The notes under the pieces: generated by a model
What the model saw: only the letters and a program-made list of their open reading frames with translations
Databases searched by the model: none
Told to the model about the DNA's origin: nothing
Made by a program: the position numbers and the translations under genes
DNA from: Sphaerosporella brunnea
Lineage: Eukaryota > Ascomycota > Pezizomycetes > Pezizales > Pyronemataceae
Assembly (NCBI GenBank): GCA_008704415.1
Contig: VXIS01000003.1
Span: 1 to 64,000, forward strand
Direction of reading: 5' to 3'
DNA length: 64,000 nucleotides
Shown: positions 9,253-21,206 of the stretch, one piece after another
How positions within the stretch are numbered: the stretch's first letter is position 1
Layout of the letters: every line of letters begins with the position of its first letter

Positions 9253-12025
9253 GGACAAGGCCGAGGTCCGATCACAAGGATCTCGCTGCGCCCGATCAAA
9301 AGCAATCGGACGGTGTTGGAAGTCTTGGCCATGTTTATATATTGAAAAACCCCCAATGGCTGGAGAGCTGCCTGCACAGCGCATCGGAGTGAAATGCGTA
9401 CGGATTGCCAGTTCTGGAGCGTATTGAAGAGGTGGTTAAACACGGCCACTTGCACATGTAAACTCCTGTTCGCCGAATTGATGGACGGCACGTATTGGTG
9501 TACTTTCCGTAGCCATTGTTCAGTCCCTGCTGTTTGCAGATCGAACCGAAAGGATTGTGGAATGAACATCAAAATAACCAGTCTAAGGCCTGTGGGCAGA
9601 AGGGAGATCAATTACCTGGGTTTAGCTAGTCACAGTGACAATATATGGCAGATTGACGCCAGCGCGTATACGAGGTAGGCAGCGGGCTGTTACTCTTTTG
9701 GCTCATGTTGATGTGTTCAAAAGATTGCTGAAAGCAGTAGTGACTGTGTTCTCCCCGGTATGTTCATTTTTGGGGTTGACTGCATAGAATCAAAAGCTAG
9801 GAGAAGCGGGTCGGTAAAAAGCAAGACCACACACACCGTCGAAGGGCCACAAAGATGGAGTGAGTCACGGAAAAGGAGTCCTGTCACTAGGTCCCACGTT
9901 GTCAATGTAACTCATGTCCGCCAGAAACGGCAGTACTGTGCAAGGCGAAAATTGGCGGTTGAATCACTGGTATGCATGCACCAAATGAACCGTCGAACAA
10001 TTCAAATCACCGAAGGAGTCCAGGGGAAGCGAACATCAAATTTCCCTGTCCTGTGAGGTATTTCTTCGGTCTGCCCGCCGTTCGGGTGAATTGCCTGTTA
10101 CGTGAGGATATGGCCACTTTGCAAAGAGGGTGGTATGTTCGACTCGCTCAGCGGACGAACAAGCACCCAACCGTTGAATGTGACTGTGGCGATAATTGCA
10201 CTAGCCCCTAACCTTGTTATACAAGCATCAAGTACCGCATCAGTATCGACAAGTTACGAGCTACACCCCCGTATTGAGTGGGGCTTACAGACTCGCAAAA
10301 TCACATATTCGGCCGCCAAGCGACGAGGTGCATATTCCCGCCGGCGTGCACCAGGCATGATGTCGGGCACCTCATCAGGCAGTCATGCCGGTGCTTCAAT
10401 GTAAAGAATCTCTGCACATTTTTCCACACCGCGGGCTGGTCGGTGGGGCCAGCACTCGCGTGGCATATTGCGCGGGGATGGGCAGTTCACAGCTGGCAGC
10501 CCATTAACGACACTAGCCAACACACCTGTCCCAACAGCGCAGGGCCACTTCTTAGAATATGGATCCGAGGTTTGTTCAGCTCCCCGAACGAGCCAAAACA
10601 GCGCAATAGGTGTCACGGAAGAATGGTTCATTCATTTCGAAAATCGTCATATCCACCGACCCGTTCGCTTCATTTGTGGTGCACAGGACGGTTTCGTCAT
10701 GCCAAACATTCCCTTCGCTTGCAACCCATTTTGTACTCCTCGGGCGGTAAAACAACGAAAAGCCGGGTCAGGATATCATGTCTTAACCGCGATCAACCCG
10801 CTGTTGTGTTTGCTAAGCGAAAGCTGCACGACTCCTGCGTGTTCCATGCGGTTGTTACGTGCTTCATAGACGGCGTCCACGGTCGCCATTTCATCATCAC
10901 CGTGTATCATTTGGTTCCCGTGCCTGATGCTGTGCATTCGAACCCGATGGACCTTGCTCAGACCGCCATGTTTTTGGTTTCCTGCGGGTTGTTTCCCTTC
11001 CTATCGTGTCCGGCGCTTGTCTGGACCACCGAGTACATATTCATCTTGCAGGAGTGAAAGGGGTTTGCACTTTTTCCAGCTTGTCATACATCGTAGCACC
11101 GCCATTAGGTCTATTGCCAAAGAGCCCCAAGATATTGTGGAGAATGAAGCATGTTAGCTTTCCGCCTGGAACGCAATAAATCACGACGCGACTATGCAAT
11201 CATGAACGACCTACCACTTGCGCAGAGGGCTATGGTTGCAATTCCACTGCCTAACAGCTTCGGTGCGGGGATTCAACAAAATTTGGTGAAGTTTGACCAT
11301 CGGGAGTAAAACGCTGCGAAAAATATACCTCGTTCTTGGCTGTTGACGCCCGTAGGCCGGGTGATAACCTTCCTATGACAGCGTTGTGTCGGATGCCTGC
11401 AAAGTTTGTATATCTCTTCTCCTCAGCCATGGGCTCCGATGTCGTATAGTCAATGTCCTCCGTGCTGATGCTGCAGCCGGGCGTACGAGTCACCGTGATT
11501 GGGTCCTGCGTAGATATCCCACATGTCTGTGCACCTGCCATCTTCTGGCCGAAGAAGGTGTGTAGGAAATCAAACTACTCAACCAGCACATCCTACTAAT
11601 CGTCGTCTTCTTCCGGTTGCGCAATCCCGCGCGTGCCGAATGCGATGGGTACTTCCATGTGCGTCGCCTCCACGACCCGCTAGCTATCTGCTGTACGCTC
11701 TCTGCCAGCGCGCATTTCAAGTCGACCGATACCCGTGACTTTTACAAAATTGCGCGCTGGTTTGAGCGCCCTCGTCGTCGACGTCGGTGATCACCACAGA
11801 AACATAAGGGCCAGCGAATGATGATGTTCCGGTGCGTTGGGCTCTTTATTCCGTTCAACCGACTGTTTCCCTGGTTTCACGCACGTCGGTTCATCACTTG
11901 TCAATTTGTTTCTTCATTTCGATTCTTTGCATACAAAATGTTGATTCCAATGAAACACACGAATCGGGCCTGATGCGTCTGGACCTGGCGCTCTGGGAGA
12001 CCCGGGCACCCTGCTTCCCACCTCA
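9253..12025. other. Intergenic, no supported gene
   Basis: The longest open frame (10278-11057 plus, 259 codons) is rich in Cys, His, Arg and Trp and resembles no protein family. Competing minus-strand frames cover the same bases. No repeat edge or RNA gene was identified. Confidence 0.45.
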
Positions 12026-14270
12026 CTACATTGCCTCAATGACGCGAACGACGGTCGATGCCGGCGACTGCAACTGCGGGTCTCTCCATTCCTGGTCGGC
12101 GACCTTATCGTCCAGCGTATGTGCGCACTTGCATTGACGTTAGCTCCGCTCAACATTGACGACTCCGCAAACTTACCATCAGCTGCACGAGGGCGCGGGC
12201 TTTGTGATCGAAGCCTTCCATAGTGGTGGACTGCTGAGTGAGCGCAGCTCTAGCGGAGGAACATTCGGCGCCGATCTTGTGTCTGCTGTCAATCGGGTGG
12301 ACGGAGGACGCAGAGCTGGCTGTTGAGTTGCTGGACTCGCTAGACTCCGAGGTGGAACTTTCAGTATCCGAATCGGATTCGCCGGCGGTAGACATCTGCT
12401 CGACAGAGTTTTCAGACTCAGTTCCATCGGTGGCAAGTTCGGCGGCGATCTTGTTTTTGTAGTCGATAGTGTCGATTGAAGACAATTCGGCTTCGGTTGA
12501 GAACCGCGCGGTTGTTTTATCCTCATCACCGGCAATTTCGGGGATGTTCTCCGCCGTCTCATCGGTGCAAGTAACCCCTTCACCCTCAGGTGGGTCGTAG
12601 TACTTTGTTTCCGGCAGTTCGCCCTCAGCGCGGAAACACCTCAACACGCACTGCTGCCAATGCCAAAGCCAGACGGGCTCGGGAGGGAACTGCTTCTTAT
12701 CGCGCGTGATCTGCATGCCATGGAACGACACGAGTTCAGGCACAGGGATGAAAACCACTACTCGCCACGTCTTTGGATGCACTCCCCAAAAGAAGCGATC
12801 AAACATGCAGTGCAGATCGGCGCGCAGCATGACGCCGTTCTCGAGCGCGTTCTGGTCGATCTTGCCGAAGTCGATCCGCAGTTTCCTGCGCGACATCCTG
12901 ATGCCTGTGACGATTTGAGTTTTCCAAAGATCGGGACGGCCAAGGGGAATGATGTGCGCGGCTTCGATCGCCGGTCCGCAGAGCATCTCTTTGCGCTTGT
13001 CAACGAACGGAGGGTGGTTATTGGAGCCGGTTAGGATGCAAGCCCGGTCGCGCTTCTCGATAGCGATCCGGAATGCGGCGGTGCGTGGAGTGGCAACAAC
13101 AGGGTCCCGACCTTTCGTATTCAGGTGGTGCAATTCTGCGTCGGTGAACTCGCGTGCGTACATGTGGTTTTCCATAGTCGCCAGCCGTATGTCGGTACTC
13201 AACTGGTGCTCCTTGATCTCGGCAACATCCTTTTGCACGGTGTCAATCTGGGTTTGCACGGTGTCAATCTGGTTTTGCACGGTGTCAATCCGGTCGCTGA
13301 GTCGGGTCTCCAAGCCTTCCATGCGGGTGTTTATCTCTGTCTGCATGGTTCTAAACAAGGGAGTAACAGCTTTGGCCACAGCTACTTCGATTGCCGTCAA
13401 TTCGGTTTGTCGCGACTCCATCGCGGTCGACTGGGTTTGTTGCGGCGCCATGGGCAGTGGTGATCCCGGTGGCGCAACAGGCAGCCTTACGAGCGCTCTG
13501 GCCTTTTTAGGACTCTTTGCCGGTGACCCTTGCCCAGCCCTGCGCCGTTTCGTGGGGGACTGTGATTTTGCCGGGGACTGTGATTTGGGCCTTCCAGTTC
13601 TTCCCCGTTCCTCGGTCACCGCAGCCTGACCCCCCGTAGTCGGGGTACCGTCCTGTTTTCTCTTCGGATCCTCAACCGAAATCAAGTCCGAACTCTGCAG
13701 GCCAGCGCGGCCGTCGCAGCAGGCGGGAACGGCCTCGCCGCTCCAGTGGTGCGTAGCGATACCGTCCTGCCACTCCAATTCGTGGCAATCGAGAGCGTCC
13801 GGGTTTTCGCAGTGCTCGATGTAGTAATACAAGCCGGGGGCAACGGGCTCGGTGCATCGGGAGGAGAAAAACGTGGCGACCCTGGCGCCGTCCAGTCGCG
13901 CAAGCACCACGCAAATCGAATCGTCTTCGTGGTCGTTCCAGCCCTCGGGCAGGATGAAGGCGATGCTCAACATCTCGAAAAGCATATCGAAGGTGATCAT
14001 GTGTTCCTCCTCTGCGTGCTGATAGAAGCCGGTGAACTCAGCCTCGGTGGTGTCCGTTTCGAAGCGCGTCACGATGGACACGTTCCGATACGACCAGAAA
14101 TGCGAGTAGCGGTAGGCAGCGGGTTCCGGGATTATCATCAGCGGGTTTTCGGTCGCAGGAGTGTCTGGCTGGTCGGCTGCGGCCGTCGGAGGTAAAGACG
14201 GCGTGTAGAGAGCCCGCGCGACAGGCGCAGACGGCTCGCGAAATCGAGGGTGCACTCGCGGCGGCGGCAT
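12026..14270 (-). CDS. HNH endonuclease-domain protein
   Basis: I predict two exons, complement(12026..12127, 12177..14270), giving 731 residues. The start is the ATG at 14268-14270 (MPPPRVHP); upstream in-frame codons lack an ATG. The 49-bp intron 12128-12176 has a GTAAGT donor, a GCTAAC branch site and a CAAG acceptor. It is phase 0, and exon 2 adds 33 residues before TAG. In order: a N-terminal acidic/aromatic region; a basic Ser-Pro-Lys region near 227-257; a coiled coil near 325-350 built on DTVQ-type repeats; and an HNH_2-like nuclease domain near 415-500 (CILTG, then EAAHIIPLG, then NGVMLRADLHCMFDRFF). A Ser/Glu-rich tail follows. The HNH metal-finger residues His, Asn and His are present, so catalysis is plausible. 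Such proteins are common orphans in Agaricomycetes; the substrate is unknown. The basic region suggests nuclear action, by inference. Confidence 0.85.
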
Positions 14271-14921
14271 GTCTGGAGCGGGAAGTGTCAGCCAATAGGA
14301 AGAACGAGACGAGCGATACACGTACTGTTGTGTGTGAGTCTGGTTTGGATTGGGTTGGAAGGAAGCGATCTGCGAGGGTGGTGGTGGTAGTTGCGATGGT
14401 AGTGGTTAAGGTGTGATGGGGCTTTGGGGGTTGAGCGTCGACGCGCACTATAAATCCACACGCACCGGCGAACTGGTTGGGCGAGGGTTAGGGTAACCGT
14501 AACCCTCACCGAGTGCAACACTCACGCAGGAAAGACACGCAGTCAGGAAACCCGCTCCACGAGTTGAGTTTCGACAAACGTTTGCCGCTCTTTGAGGTGG
14601 TGGCCGTGAAGCGCTATGGCAGCCCCAGGATGAATCGCATCCGGAACTGGATCTGTTTCTCGACAAGATGGTCCATCCACCACCTGCACATCATGCCGAC
14701 CAGCTGGACTATGTCGGGAAGACCCTCGTAGTCGGGGTCGATTGCTGCGCTCGCATCATCATCACGGCCGCACTTGCGCGTCGGCTACTGGAGAGACTGG
14801 TTAGAGCACGAAAACCGGAAGCCGTGGATTACTGCAGTATGCGATAGGCATTGTGTTGGTGGATCGACGACGCGGCGAAGGTTCATCACGACGCGGTCGT
14901 GCGGAGTAAATGCGTATCAAC
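14271..14921. promoter_or_regulatory. HNH gene upstream region with telomere-like palindrome
   Basis: This stretch holds the presumed promoter and leader of the minus-strand HNH gene. Around 14484-14514 is an inverted repeat built from gggttagggtaac and gtaaccctcacc, containing one exact TTAGGG unit. A t/a-rich tataaat motif lies just before it (14449-14456). Function is unproven. Confidence 0.35.
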
Positions 14922-15163
14922 ACTGACATTTGTCGGAGCAGCAAAAGATTATTTGGCGGTCAAGGTCTGCAGGGCAAGTAACGGTGCTTCTCTACGCTCT
15001 TTCAATCCCCAGCATTGCCGGGCTTGCAACACCCACGATGCCTGGTATCCCTCGATGAACCGGATGATTTCGTCAGCATTGAAAACGGCATCCTTTGCAG
15101 CTCAAGACTGGTTGCGTATAGGCGCGTCCCCTCAACTGCAACACGAGCATCTGGGTTGAAATA
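14922..15163 (-). mobile_element. tRNA-derived SINE, old copy 1
   Basis: This is a degenerate relative of the SINE copies at 57595 and 63734, in the same orientation. It keeps the 5' block (reverse complement of cacgagcatctgggttgaa, 15142-15160) and the 3' block (actgacatttgtcgga and gcaaaagat near 14922-14950). The A and B boxes are decayed. It lies between the HNH and F-box-like genes. Confidence 0.65.
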
Positions 15164-15586
15164 ACATCTTCCAGGAACGACATGTAGCGCGGATCGTTAC
15201 TGTGCGACTCACCACCGGGAGAACCCTCGGGGGCGCTGCCATAGGTTCAAAAGAAGTCCGCGCAATTCGCATAGCAATATCCAGGCGAGCGGGGCCGCAT
15301 GTCCGACTCGGAGACATTCATGCCGCGCTGCAGTTATGTATCTGCAAACCGGAAGTGCTACCATCTCGAGTTTTCCGCCCCAGCTTTACCTGCCCATTAT
15401 CAAAACGTTCCCTCTATTTCTACTGCATGGCGGCAAAACATTCAATGAAGCGAGTCCCATCTGGGGTGCACAAGTGGGGTGCAGACGCGGGGTGCAGACC
15501 TCGGGGCACCAGGAGCTACTCACCTACCCCCCCCACCGCCACGGACACAACCCCCACTCTCACCCCCAACCACCCAGCACTCCAAA

Positions 15587-16121
15587 ATGTCACCCATCTC
15601 CAATCTCCCCGCCGAGCTCTACCTGGACATCATGGCAGCGCTGCTGCACGCCTCAGACTACGACATCGGCATCGCGCTGCGCCGCAACCTGCTCCCCTTC
15701 CTCCACGCCAGTCCCTGCGCATTCCGAGTATGGCGGGAAAACAAAGCCTCGATTCTCAACCGCGTGGCCGCAGCACACCTGGCACGGCTCAAGCCGTACG
15801 CGCTGACCACCCACAGGAAGCATTTCCGGAGTTTGCTGCGCTGGTATGTGCGCCTGGCGACGTTCAAACTGGCGCCGTCGTTGCAGGATCCAAGCGAGGA
15901 GATGGACCACGCGCTGCTGCTGGATGAAAGGATGCTTGAGGCCGCGACCGAAAGTGCAGCTGCGGAGCGCAGGCTTAAAGGCGTGCGGCAGCTGGTGGGG
16001 GAGTTGAAGGCTTGGATGGCGGTGGCGTATGACCCGCTCGAGATCGGTTGGACAAAGTAAGTCGTTTTTCGCATCTGAGGAGTGCCGACAGCTGACATTG
16101 AACTGGCACAGTGAAATATAG
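15587..16121 (+). CDS. Small F-box-like protein
   Basis: I predict join(15587..16056, 16112..16121), 159 residues. The start is the ATG in tccaaaatgtc, behind a C-rich leader typical of fungal genes; the open frame upstream has no better start. The N-terminus reads ISNLPAELYLDIMAALL (residues ~4-20), an F-box-like motif with the usual LPxEL core. The rest is an Arg/Ala-rich helical region with no second domain. The 55-bp intron (GTAAGT donor, GCTGAC branch site, CACAG acceptor, phase 2) replaces the lysine-stop of the unspliced frame with Asn-Glu-Ile-stop. Short F-box proteins of this type are abundant in Agaricomycetes. A role as a substrate adaptor in SCF ubiquitin ligases is known for the family but only inferred here. 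It is divergent from the HNH gene. Confidence 0.7.
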
Positions 16122-17904
16122 CCGGAGATGTGGTTGCGTTTTGCTGCTCAGCAAGCAAGGCGGATAAAAGGGTTGCGGGAGGCGTTTTCGGGATTTTTTG
16201 GGAGGCGTTGTCGGGATTTTTTGCGAACGTATACTACCGGCAACATAGCTTTCGACCGCCGCAATGAACGCGATTGAATAGCCCGTTTTATCGTGGCCCT
16301 CTGTTATTTGCTTCCAACTAGAGAAGGTAGGCCGGCGCAGTGTCTGAGCGTACCTAGTCGGCCCGGTGATGTGCCTGTCCTCCAGCGCGTGTCCCGTAAT
16401 CGATTCTCCTTTGAACCCAGCTTGTACTCATCCAGTAGGTCGAGGTGTATTTGTCAACGGGAACCGCAAGCATCATATTTGACGTTAAAGAGCTCCGCCG
16501 GACATATAATGTTCCTTTTCGTAAATCATCAACGTAGTCGCTTCCCCCAACTCTGCGGGATGGATAATGCTCATGAAGTTGGACTGAATGCCCCCCTCAA
16601 GCGACGGAAGATCGCTCTCAGAGCCTCCCACAAGCGCCAGTGCTAGTCGGCATAAGCGTGTCTCGCCGCAGCTCCGGGGCGACCCATTCCCTAATCGGCT
16701 CGTCGTGCACGTCGAGTCTCTTAGGTATCTCCGCCGTCCGACCTCGAGGAGCGGTTGGCCATGCTCACACCGCGGTCGCGAGCGAGCAGGAGCCGCATAT
16801 CGAATGCACAGGCATTGTAGTTCTCGCAATTGATCCGCTCGACACTCGAACAAGCGCCAGACCTGTAACAATCCATCGCGATGAGAACGGATCTGCTCGA
16901 AAAAGGTACCGTCGACGTAGGAAAGTCAGTCATTCGAAAGCTGTAGAAACCGCTCGATGCAAACGCAAACGACGGAAAGCGAGGTGGAACGATCGTGTTT
17001 CGGAAGGAAAGTCGGTCCTTCAAAGCTGTTGATCCCGCTCGATGCAAACGCAAACATGTAGTCGGCGAGGAAAAGCGATCGGATGTAAAACTCAGGCGTT
17101 GGAAACGCAAGGGCTCATAACCGGTTGAAACGAAGACACCAAGCAGCATGATATGTCGTTGTTGTGTCTAGTGAATTGATCTGTCTAGGTGGAAGAAACA
17201 CGCGAGGAGAGCTTCAGCGATCACTCGGCCTGCGGCAGGAGCAGCGTCTCCTCCCACTGCGCCCGATTGTTTGAGTGCTGGCCGCCAGCATGTGTACGTT
17301 TCCACTCCAAAACCGGCGGCGATGCTAAAGGATGAGATTAAGGTGTTAAAGCGGGTAGTTCGTGCAAGACAGGGAGAGGATCGGGGTTCCAGTCGTGGTT
17401 CCGTATCACAACCAGGGAGTTTCGCCCAGTGCGTGTGGTAGACGTGCGACCCCTAAACCTGATAATGACAAACGATTCGGGTCACCGAGCAAGTCAGATC
17501 TGATGCTCTGTCGAACACTGTCATGGTTGAGGACGCAACATGCGCCACAAATCTTAGGTTTGTTTAAATTGGTGGTGACTTTTGAGATATCAGGATGTCT
17601 TGGTGTGGGCTGGAGGAGTAACTGCAGGATGACGCTAGATCCGCGGAGAGGAGGTGGAATGATGACACATGTGCTACCAGAATCGACACCACGGAGTGAA
17701 CAGAGTCAGCTGTGGCGATGTGATGAAAGTTTGAGTGTGCCATCGCAGTAGCCGCGCAGGTGTGAGTTCCCTTTGGAGAGTGGGTATGCAAGAGTGCAGA
17801 GTAAAGTTCCGACCCACTTGATGGTGAAGCATACTTCAGAGTGGATTGATAAGTGAACACATAATCTACCCGGCAACGTCGAGTGAGATTCTGCGATTGT
17901 GCCC
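16122..17904. repeat. Intergenic with two local duplications
   Basis: No gene was recognised. At 16176-16223 a ~24-bp T/G-rich unit (gggaggcgtt.tcgggatttttt) is present twice. At about 16919-17090 a ~87-bp unit ending ccgctcgatgcaaacgcaaac occurs twice in tandem with divergence. Open frames over these segments on both strands are by-products of the repeats. Confidence 0.5.
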
Positions 17905-18412
17905 GCGACCACAATACCGCCTTCCTGCCCTGCGCCAAACCTGCACCGGTCCGGGCGGAGTGCAGACTACAAGTGCTGGTGGTGCAATAGCGGCGCCGTC
18001 CAGACGCGGGACCAACTATTCAAGTTTTGCAAGCGGTGGAAGGACGCGCAGAGAGTACTCGGGAGGAGAGTGTCAGAGGCTACGAACAGGGAGGGCGGAA
18101 GCGATGGCCGGCGACAGCCACGGCCGCGCTGCTAGCGGATGACAGGTGTACGGAAGCCGTCATGGACTTCCTGAGCACCACCGAAGTCGGATCCTGGCCT
18201 GCTGGAGGAGGCATCATGTGTTGAGACCGTCTTTCCTTGGTGCGCTTATATGATATTCGGAGCGTTTTCCTTTGTCCTTTTTTCCTTAGAAGAGCCGCAG
18301 GACTCAGTAGCCGGCTCTGCCGAAGGGGTAGCATAGTCTCGTCTTTTTTGCATATGTCATGGCCGCAAGCGGCCGAATAAAATATGATTAAAACAAAACA
18401 AACAAACAAGAA
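17905..18412 (+). mobile_element. LINE 3' end, copy 1
   Basis: This is the 5'-truncated end of an RNase H-bearing non-LTR retrotransposon related to 37293-38247. It encodes the CCHC knuckle (KCWWCNSGAVQTRDQLFKFC, 17968-18027), then after a frameshift LLADDRCTEAVMDFLSTTEVG (18132-18194). It then has the same 3' UTR (tggccgcaagcggccgaat hairpin near 18360) and an acaaa-repeat tail (18391-18410). The CCHC and C-terminal blocks lie in different frames, so the copy is dead. The 5' edge and the target duplication were not resolved. Confidence 0.8.
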
Positions 18413-19454
18413 GCCCGGGAAGTAAAATAAATTGCACGATTGGCAGCAAAGAGGCAGGCGGGCGCAGCCACAGCCATCGAGCGCGGAAATATGTTTGTGA
18501 ATTTTTCTTCATTGTTTTATTTTGCTGTGGAGGTGATCACTGGGGCAATCGAGATTGCCGCGTAGGTTAGTGTCCCTTATCTTATCAATCCACCATCAAG
18601 TGGGGTCCTCCCATCAAGTGGATCGGGGCTTTAACTATTGGGATGTGGCTGTCGTGGATATTGGTGGCAAATCCTATCCCGCGCGGAATGAAGACAAGAT
18701 TCTTGCAGATGGTGGAAGGACCGTCAGTTCAGTGCCACCAACCAGGACGCGGGGTTATGCCACCTTGCGTGAATCTCTCAATCATGCTATCAGGGGGATT
18801 GCATCTGTTGAGATGCCTGCTGAGTGCTGTCTCGATCTGCTGTTAGCAGTGCTGTCAAAATGCCGAAAAAGGGAATAGGGCCGCTCAGACAGGCGTTTAT
18901 TCTTTTTAATCACGTTTCCAGATATACCGCCGGTTTCGGCCGGTTCTGGATGAGCACTCGTAATTTGAGCCCAATAGCAACCGTTCTTGATTCTTGCTCC
19001 AGGTCGGATATCGACCGTATAAACGTGTAGTAACGGCTAAAAAGGCGTTACAACAGAACGGTTTCTAGAGCCAGCTAAACAGTCAGTTTCAAATTGGTAT
19101 AAACGGGTCAGAAACACCTGTCTGAGCGGCCCCAATGTTGTTCTTATCGAAACGCAAGAAAGCGACGATATGACTCGGGGAAAACGTCTTGGATCTTCAT
19201 GCACCAACACTCGTTATGACGGGGATAGGTTTTGTATCTGGATGGATCAGCACTCGAACTTGGACGTCGGCGAAAATCCCCTTGGCGCGCGAGCCCTAAA
19301 ATACCACCCCCGACCGCCCAATCCTTCCTTTCCTCCTTCCTCACACCTCCAATCCTTCCCACATCCAACACCCCCAATCTCCAATCTCCCAACCATCCAA
19401 CCCAATCGAGTCCATCCAACCAAACCAACTCAACTCAACGACACACCAAACATC
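18413..19454. other. Intergenic; leader of the repeat-protein gene at its end
   Basis: 18413-19280 holds nothing recognised. From about 19305 to 19440 the strand is strongly C/T-rich with caac runs, the pattern of a basidiomycete 5' leader. It follows an A/T-rich taaaatacc motif near 19296 and ends at the ATG at 19455. Confidence 0.45.
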
Positions 19455-21206
19455 ATGGGAAAAACGCGTCCACCTCCTCGCCAATTGCGAAACAAAAGCG
19501 CCACCCCTCTGGCCAGCAATGCTGGCAACGTCGCCAATCCGAATACGACGGTGAACACGGGCAATGTCGCCAATCCGAATCTGACGGCGAACACGGGCAA
19601 TGTCGCCAATCCGAATACGACGGTGAACACCGGCAACAACTCTGCACCAGTCTTCACGGGAGCCCCCACTGCTCCATCGGCACCCACAACTGTCACTCTC
19701 GGCTTCGCTGGAGGTCCCCCGTCCCAGGGCGGAAGTACTCATGCACCCCCTCCTCGCGACTTGCTGAACAAAACTGCCACTTCTTCGAGCAGCAATGCTG
19801 GCAACGTCGCCAATCCGAATACGACGGCGAACACGGGCAACGTCTCCAATTCGAATACGTCGGCGAACACTGGCAACAACTCTGCACCAGTCTTCTCGGG
19901 AGCCCCCACTGCTCCATCGGCACCCACAACTGTCACTCTCGGCTTCGCTGGAGGTCGCCCGTCTCAGGGTGGAAGCACTCATGCACCCCCTCCTCGCCAC
20001 TTGCTGAACAAAACTGGCACTCCTTCGAGCAGCAATGCTGGCAACGTCGCCAATCCGAATACGACGAACCCGGGCAATGTCGCCAATCCGAATCCGACGG
20101 CGAACACGGGCAATGTCGCCAATCCGAATCCGACGGTGAACACCGGCAACAGTTCCACGGACAAGCGGTCTCAAGATGTAAGTACCGAGAATGCCAAGCG
20201 AAATTTGAAAACTCTAGGTGCTGACTGCAAACAGGAAGATAGCGATCGCCCTCCACCTCCCAAGGCGAAGCGCAGGATGGCCAGCCGCAAACCGGCCTCA
20301 GGAGACTCGGTACCCCTGTTCGCGATACCATCGGCGCAGGGATCATTGCCTGGGCAGTTTTCCGTGCCCACTGTGTTCGCAGGACCCCTCAATGCCATTG
20401 GGTCACCCAACACTGCCCAAGGGCTTTTGTCCACGCCCACTCCGATCGCAGGAGCTCCGCCACAGATGGCGCCGCTGATTCAACAGCCACAGATGGCTCC
20501 CCAGCTCCAGCCACAGCCACAGATGGCTCAGTTTCAACCCCAGCAGCAGATGGCGTCGCTGTTTCAGCCACAGCCTCCGCAGTTCGGACCACAGTCTCAG
20601 ATGGCTCCACAGTTCCAACACCAGGCACAGATGTATGCGCAGTTCGGACCCCAGCAACAGATGTATCAGCAGTTGCAGCACTCTTCCGCTCACCTGCAGT
20701 ATCAGCCTTCCTGGCTGCATCCCCAATCGCTGATGCCCGCCCGCCCAGCTCTCACCACTTCCATCGATACTTCACCGGCGATCGGATACCTCGAGGCGAT
20801 TGCGGCCCAGCGCGTGGCCCCAGAGCCAGTTTACCACTGGACCCCGCCTGCGGCTCCAGTCCGCAAGGTGCCGGAGACCCCAATTGCGCCTCGTGTTCGC
20901 AAGCTGTCGGAGCCGTCTCCAACCAATCGCACACCGGCGTCCCCAACCCATCGCACCCCGGCGTACAGGGTCACCAAGTACACCCCGCCCGTGCGCGAAA
21001 GGGTTGTCACACGGTACCCGTCCTCTTACATCGGCGAGCCGCCGCTGCGTCGGCAGCGCACAGAACGCAAGCCCGTCGAGTGGCGCATGCTTACTGTCCA
21101 CGAGACTGTCAAGCCGCGGAACCGCCAGCCTACGAGACTCATCACGATCGACGGAAGAATCATGTTTGCGCTTTCGTTGGTGGTTGCGTGGTGGTTGCGC
21201 CCGTAG
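19455..21206 (+). CDS. Repeat-rich Asn/Pro/Gln protein, unknown function
   Basis: The frame from the ATG at 19455 is open for 583 residues. A good intron (20178-20234; GTAAGT donor, GCTGAC branch site, AACAG acceptor) is 57 bp, phase 0 and free of stops, so splicing gives 564 residues and retention gives 583. Residues ~15-235 consist of 12-residue units of the type GNVANPNTTVNT, in blocks separated by two near-identical ~80-residue repeats (SAPVFTGAPTAPSAPTT...). A short basic segment follows (KAKRRMASRK). Residues ~330-440 are Gln/Met/Pro-rich (PQMA.FQPQ repeats). The C-terminal ~130 residues are Pro/Arg-rich with a possible hydrophobic end. No signal peptide or catalytic domain is visible. 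A disordered scaffold or nuclear regulator is possible, but the function is unknown. The repeats are homogenised at DNA level, suggesting copy-number change. Confidence 0.7.
   Translation: MGKTRPPPRQLRNKSATPLASNAGNVANPNTTVNTGNVANPNLTANTGNVANPNTTVNTGNNSAPVFTGAPTAPSAPTTVTLGFAGGPPSQGGSTHAPPPRDLLNKTATSSSSNAGNVANPNTTANTGNVSNSNTSANTGNNSAPVFSGAPTAPSAPTTVTLGFAGGRPSQGGSTHAPPPRHLLNKTGTPSSSNAGNVANPNTTNPGNVANPNPTANTGNVANPNPTVNTGNSSTDKRSQDVSTENAKRNLKTLGADCKQEDSDRPPPPKAKRRMASRKPASGDSVPLFAIPSAQGSLPGQFSVPTVFAGPLNAIGSPNTAQGLLSTPTPIAGAPPQMAPLIQQPQMAPQLQPQPQMAQFQPQQQMASLFQPQPPQFGPQSQMAPQFQHQAQMYAQFGPQQQMYQQLQHSSAHLQYQPSWLHPQSLMPARPALTTSIDTSPAIGYLEAIAAQRVAPEPVYHWTPPAAPVRKVPETPIAPRVRKLSEPSPTNRTPASPTHRTPAYRVTKYTPPVRERVVTRYPSSYIGEPPLRRQRTERKPVEWRMLTVHETVKPRNRQPTRLITIDGRIMFALSLVVAWWLRP

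Noticed and set aside
10278..11057. 259-codon open frame on the plus strand as a gene
   Set aside because: Composition (many Cys, His, Trp, Arg) is unlike a folded protein, no domain is recognised, and minus-strand frames over the same bases are equally open.
12179..12583. Separate 134-codon frame overlapping the HNH gene
   Set aside because: It is a shadow frame of the Ser/Glu-rich C-terminal region of the HNH gene.
19341..20174. 277-codon minus-strand frame with RIRIGD repeats
   Set aside because: It is the antisense of the 36-bp repeats of the plus-strand gene; repeats of length divisible by three keep several frames open.
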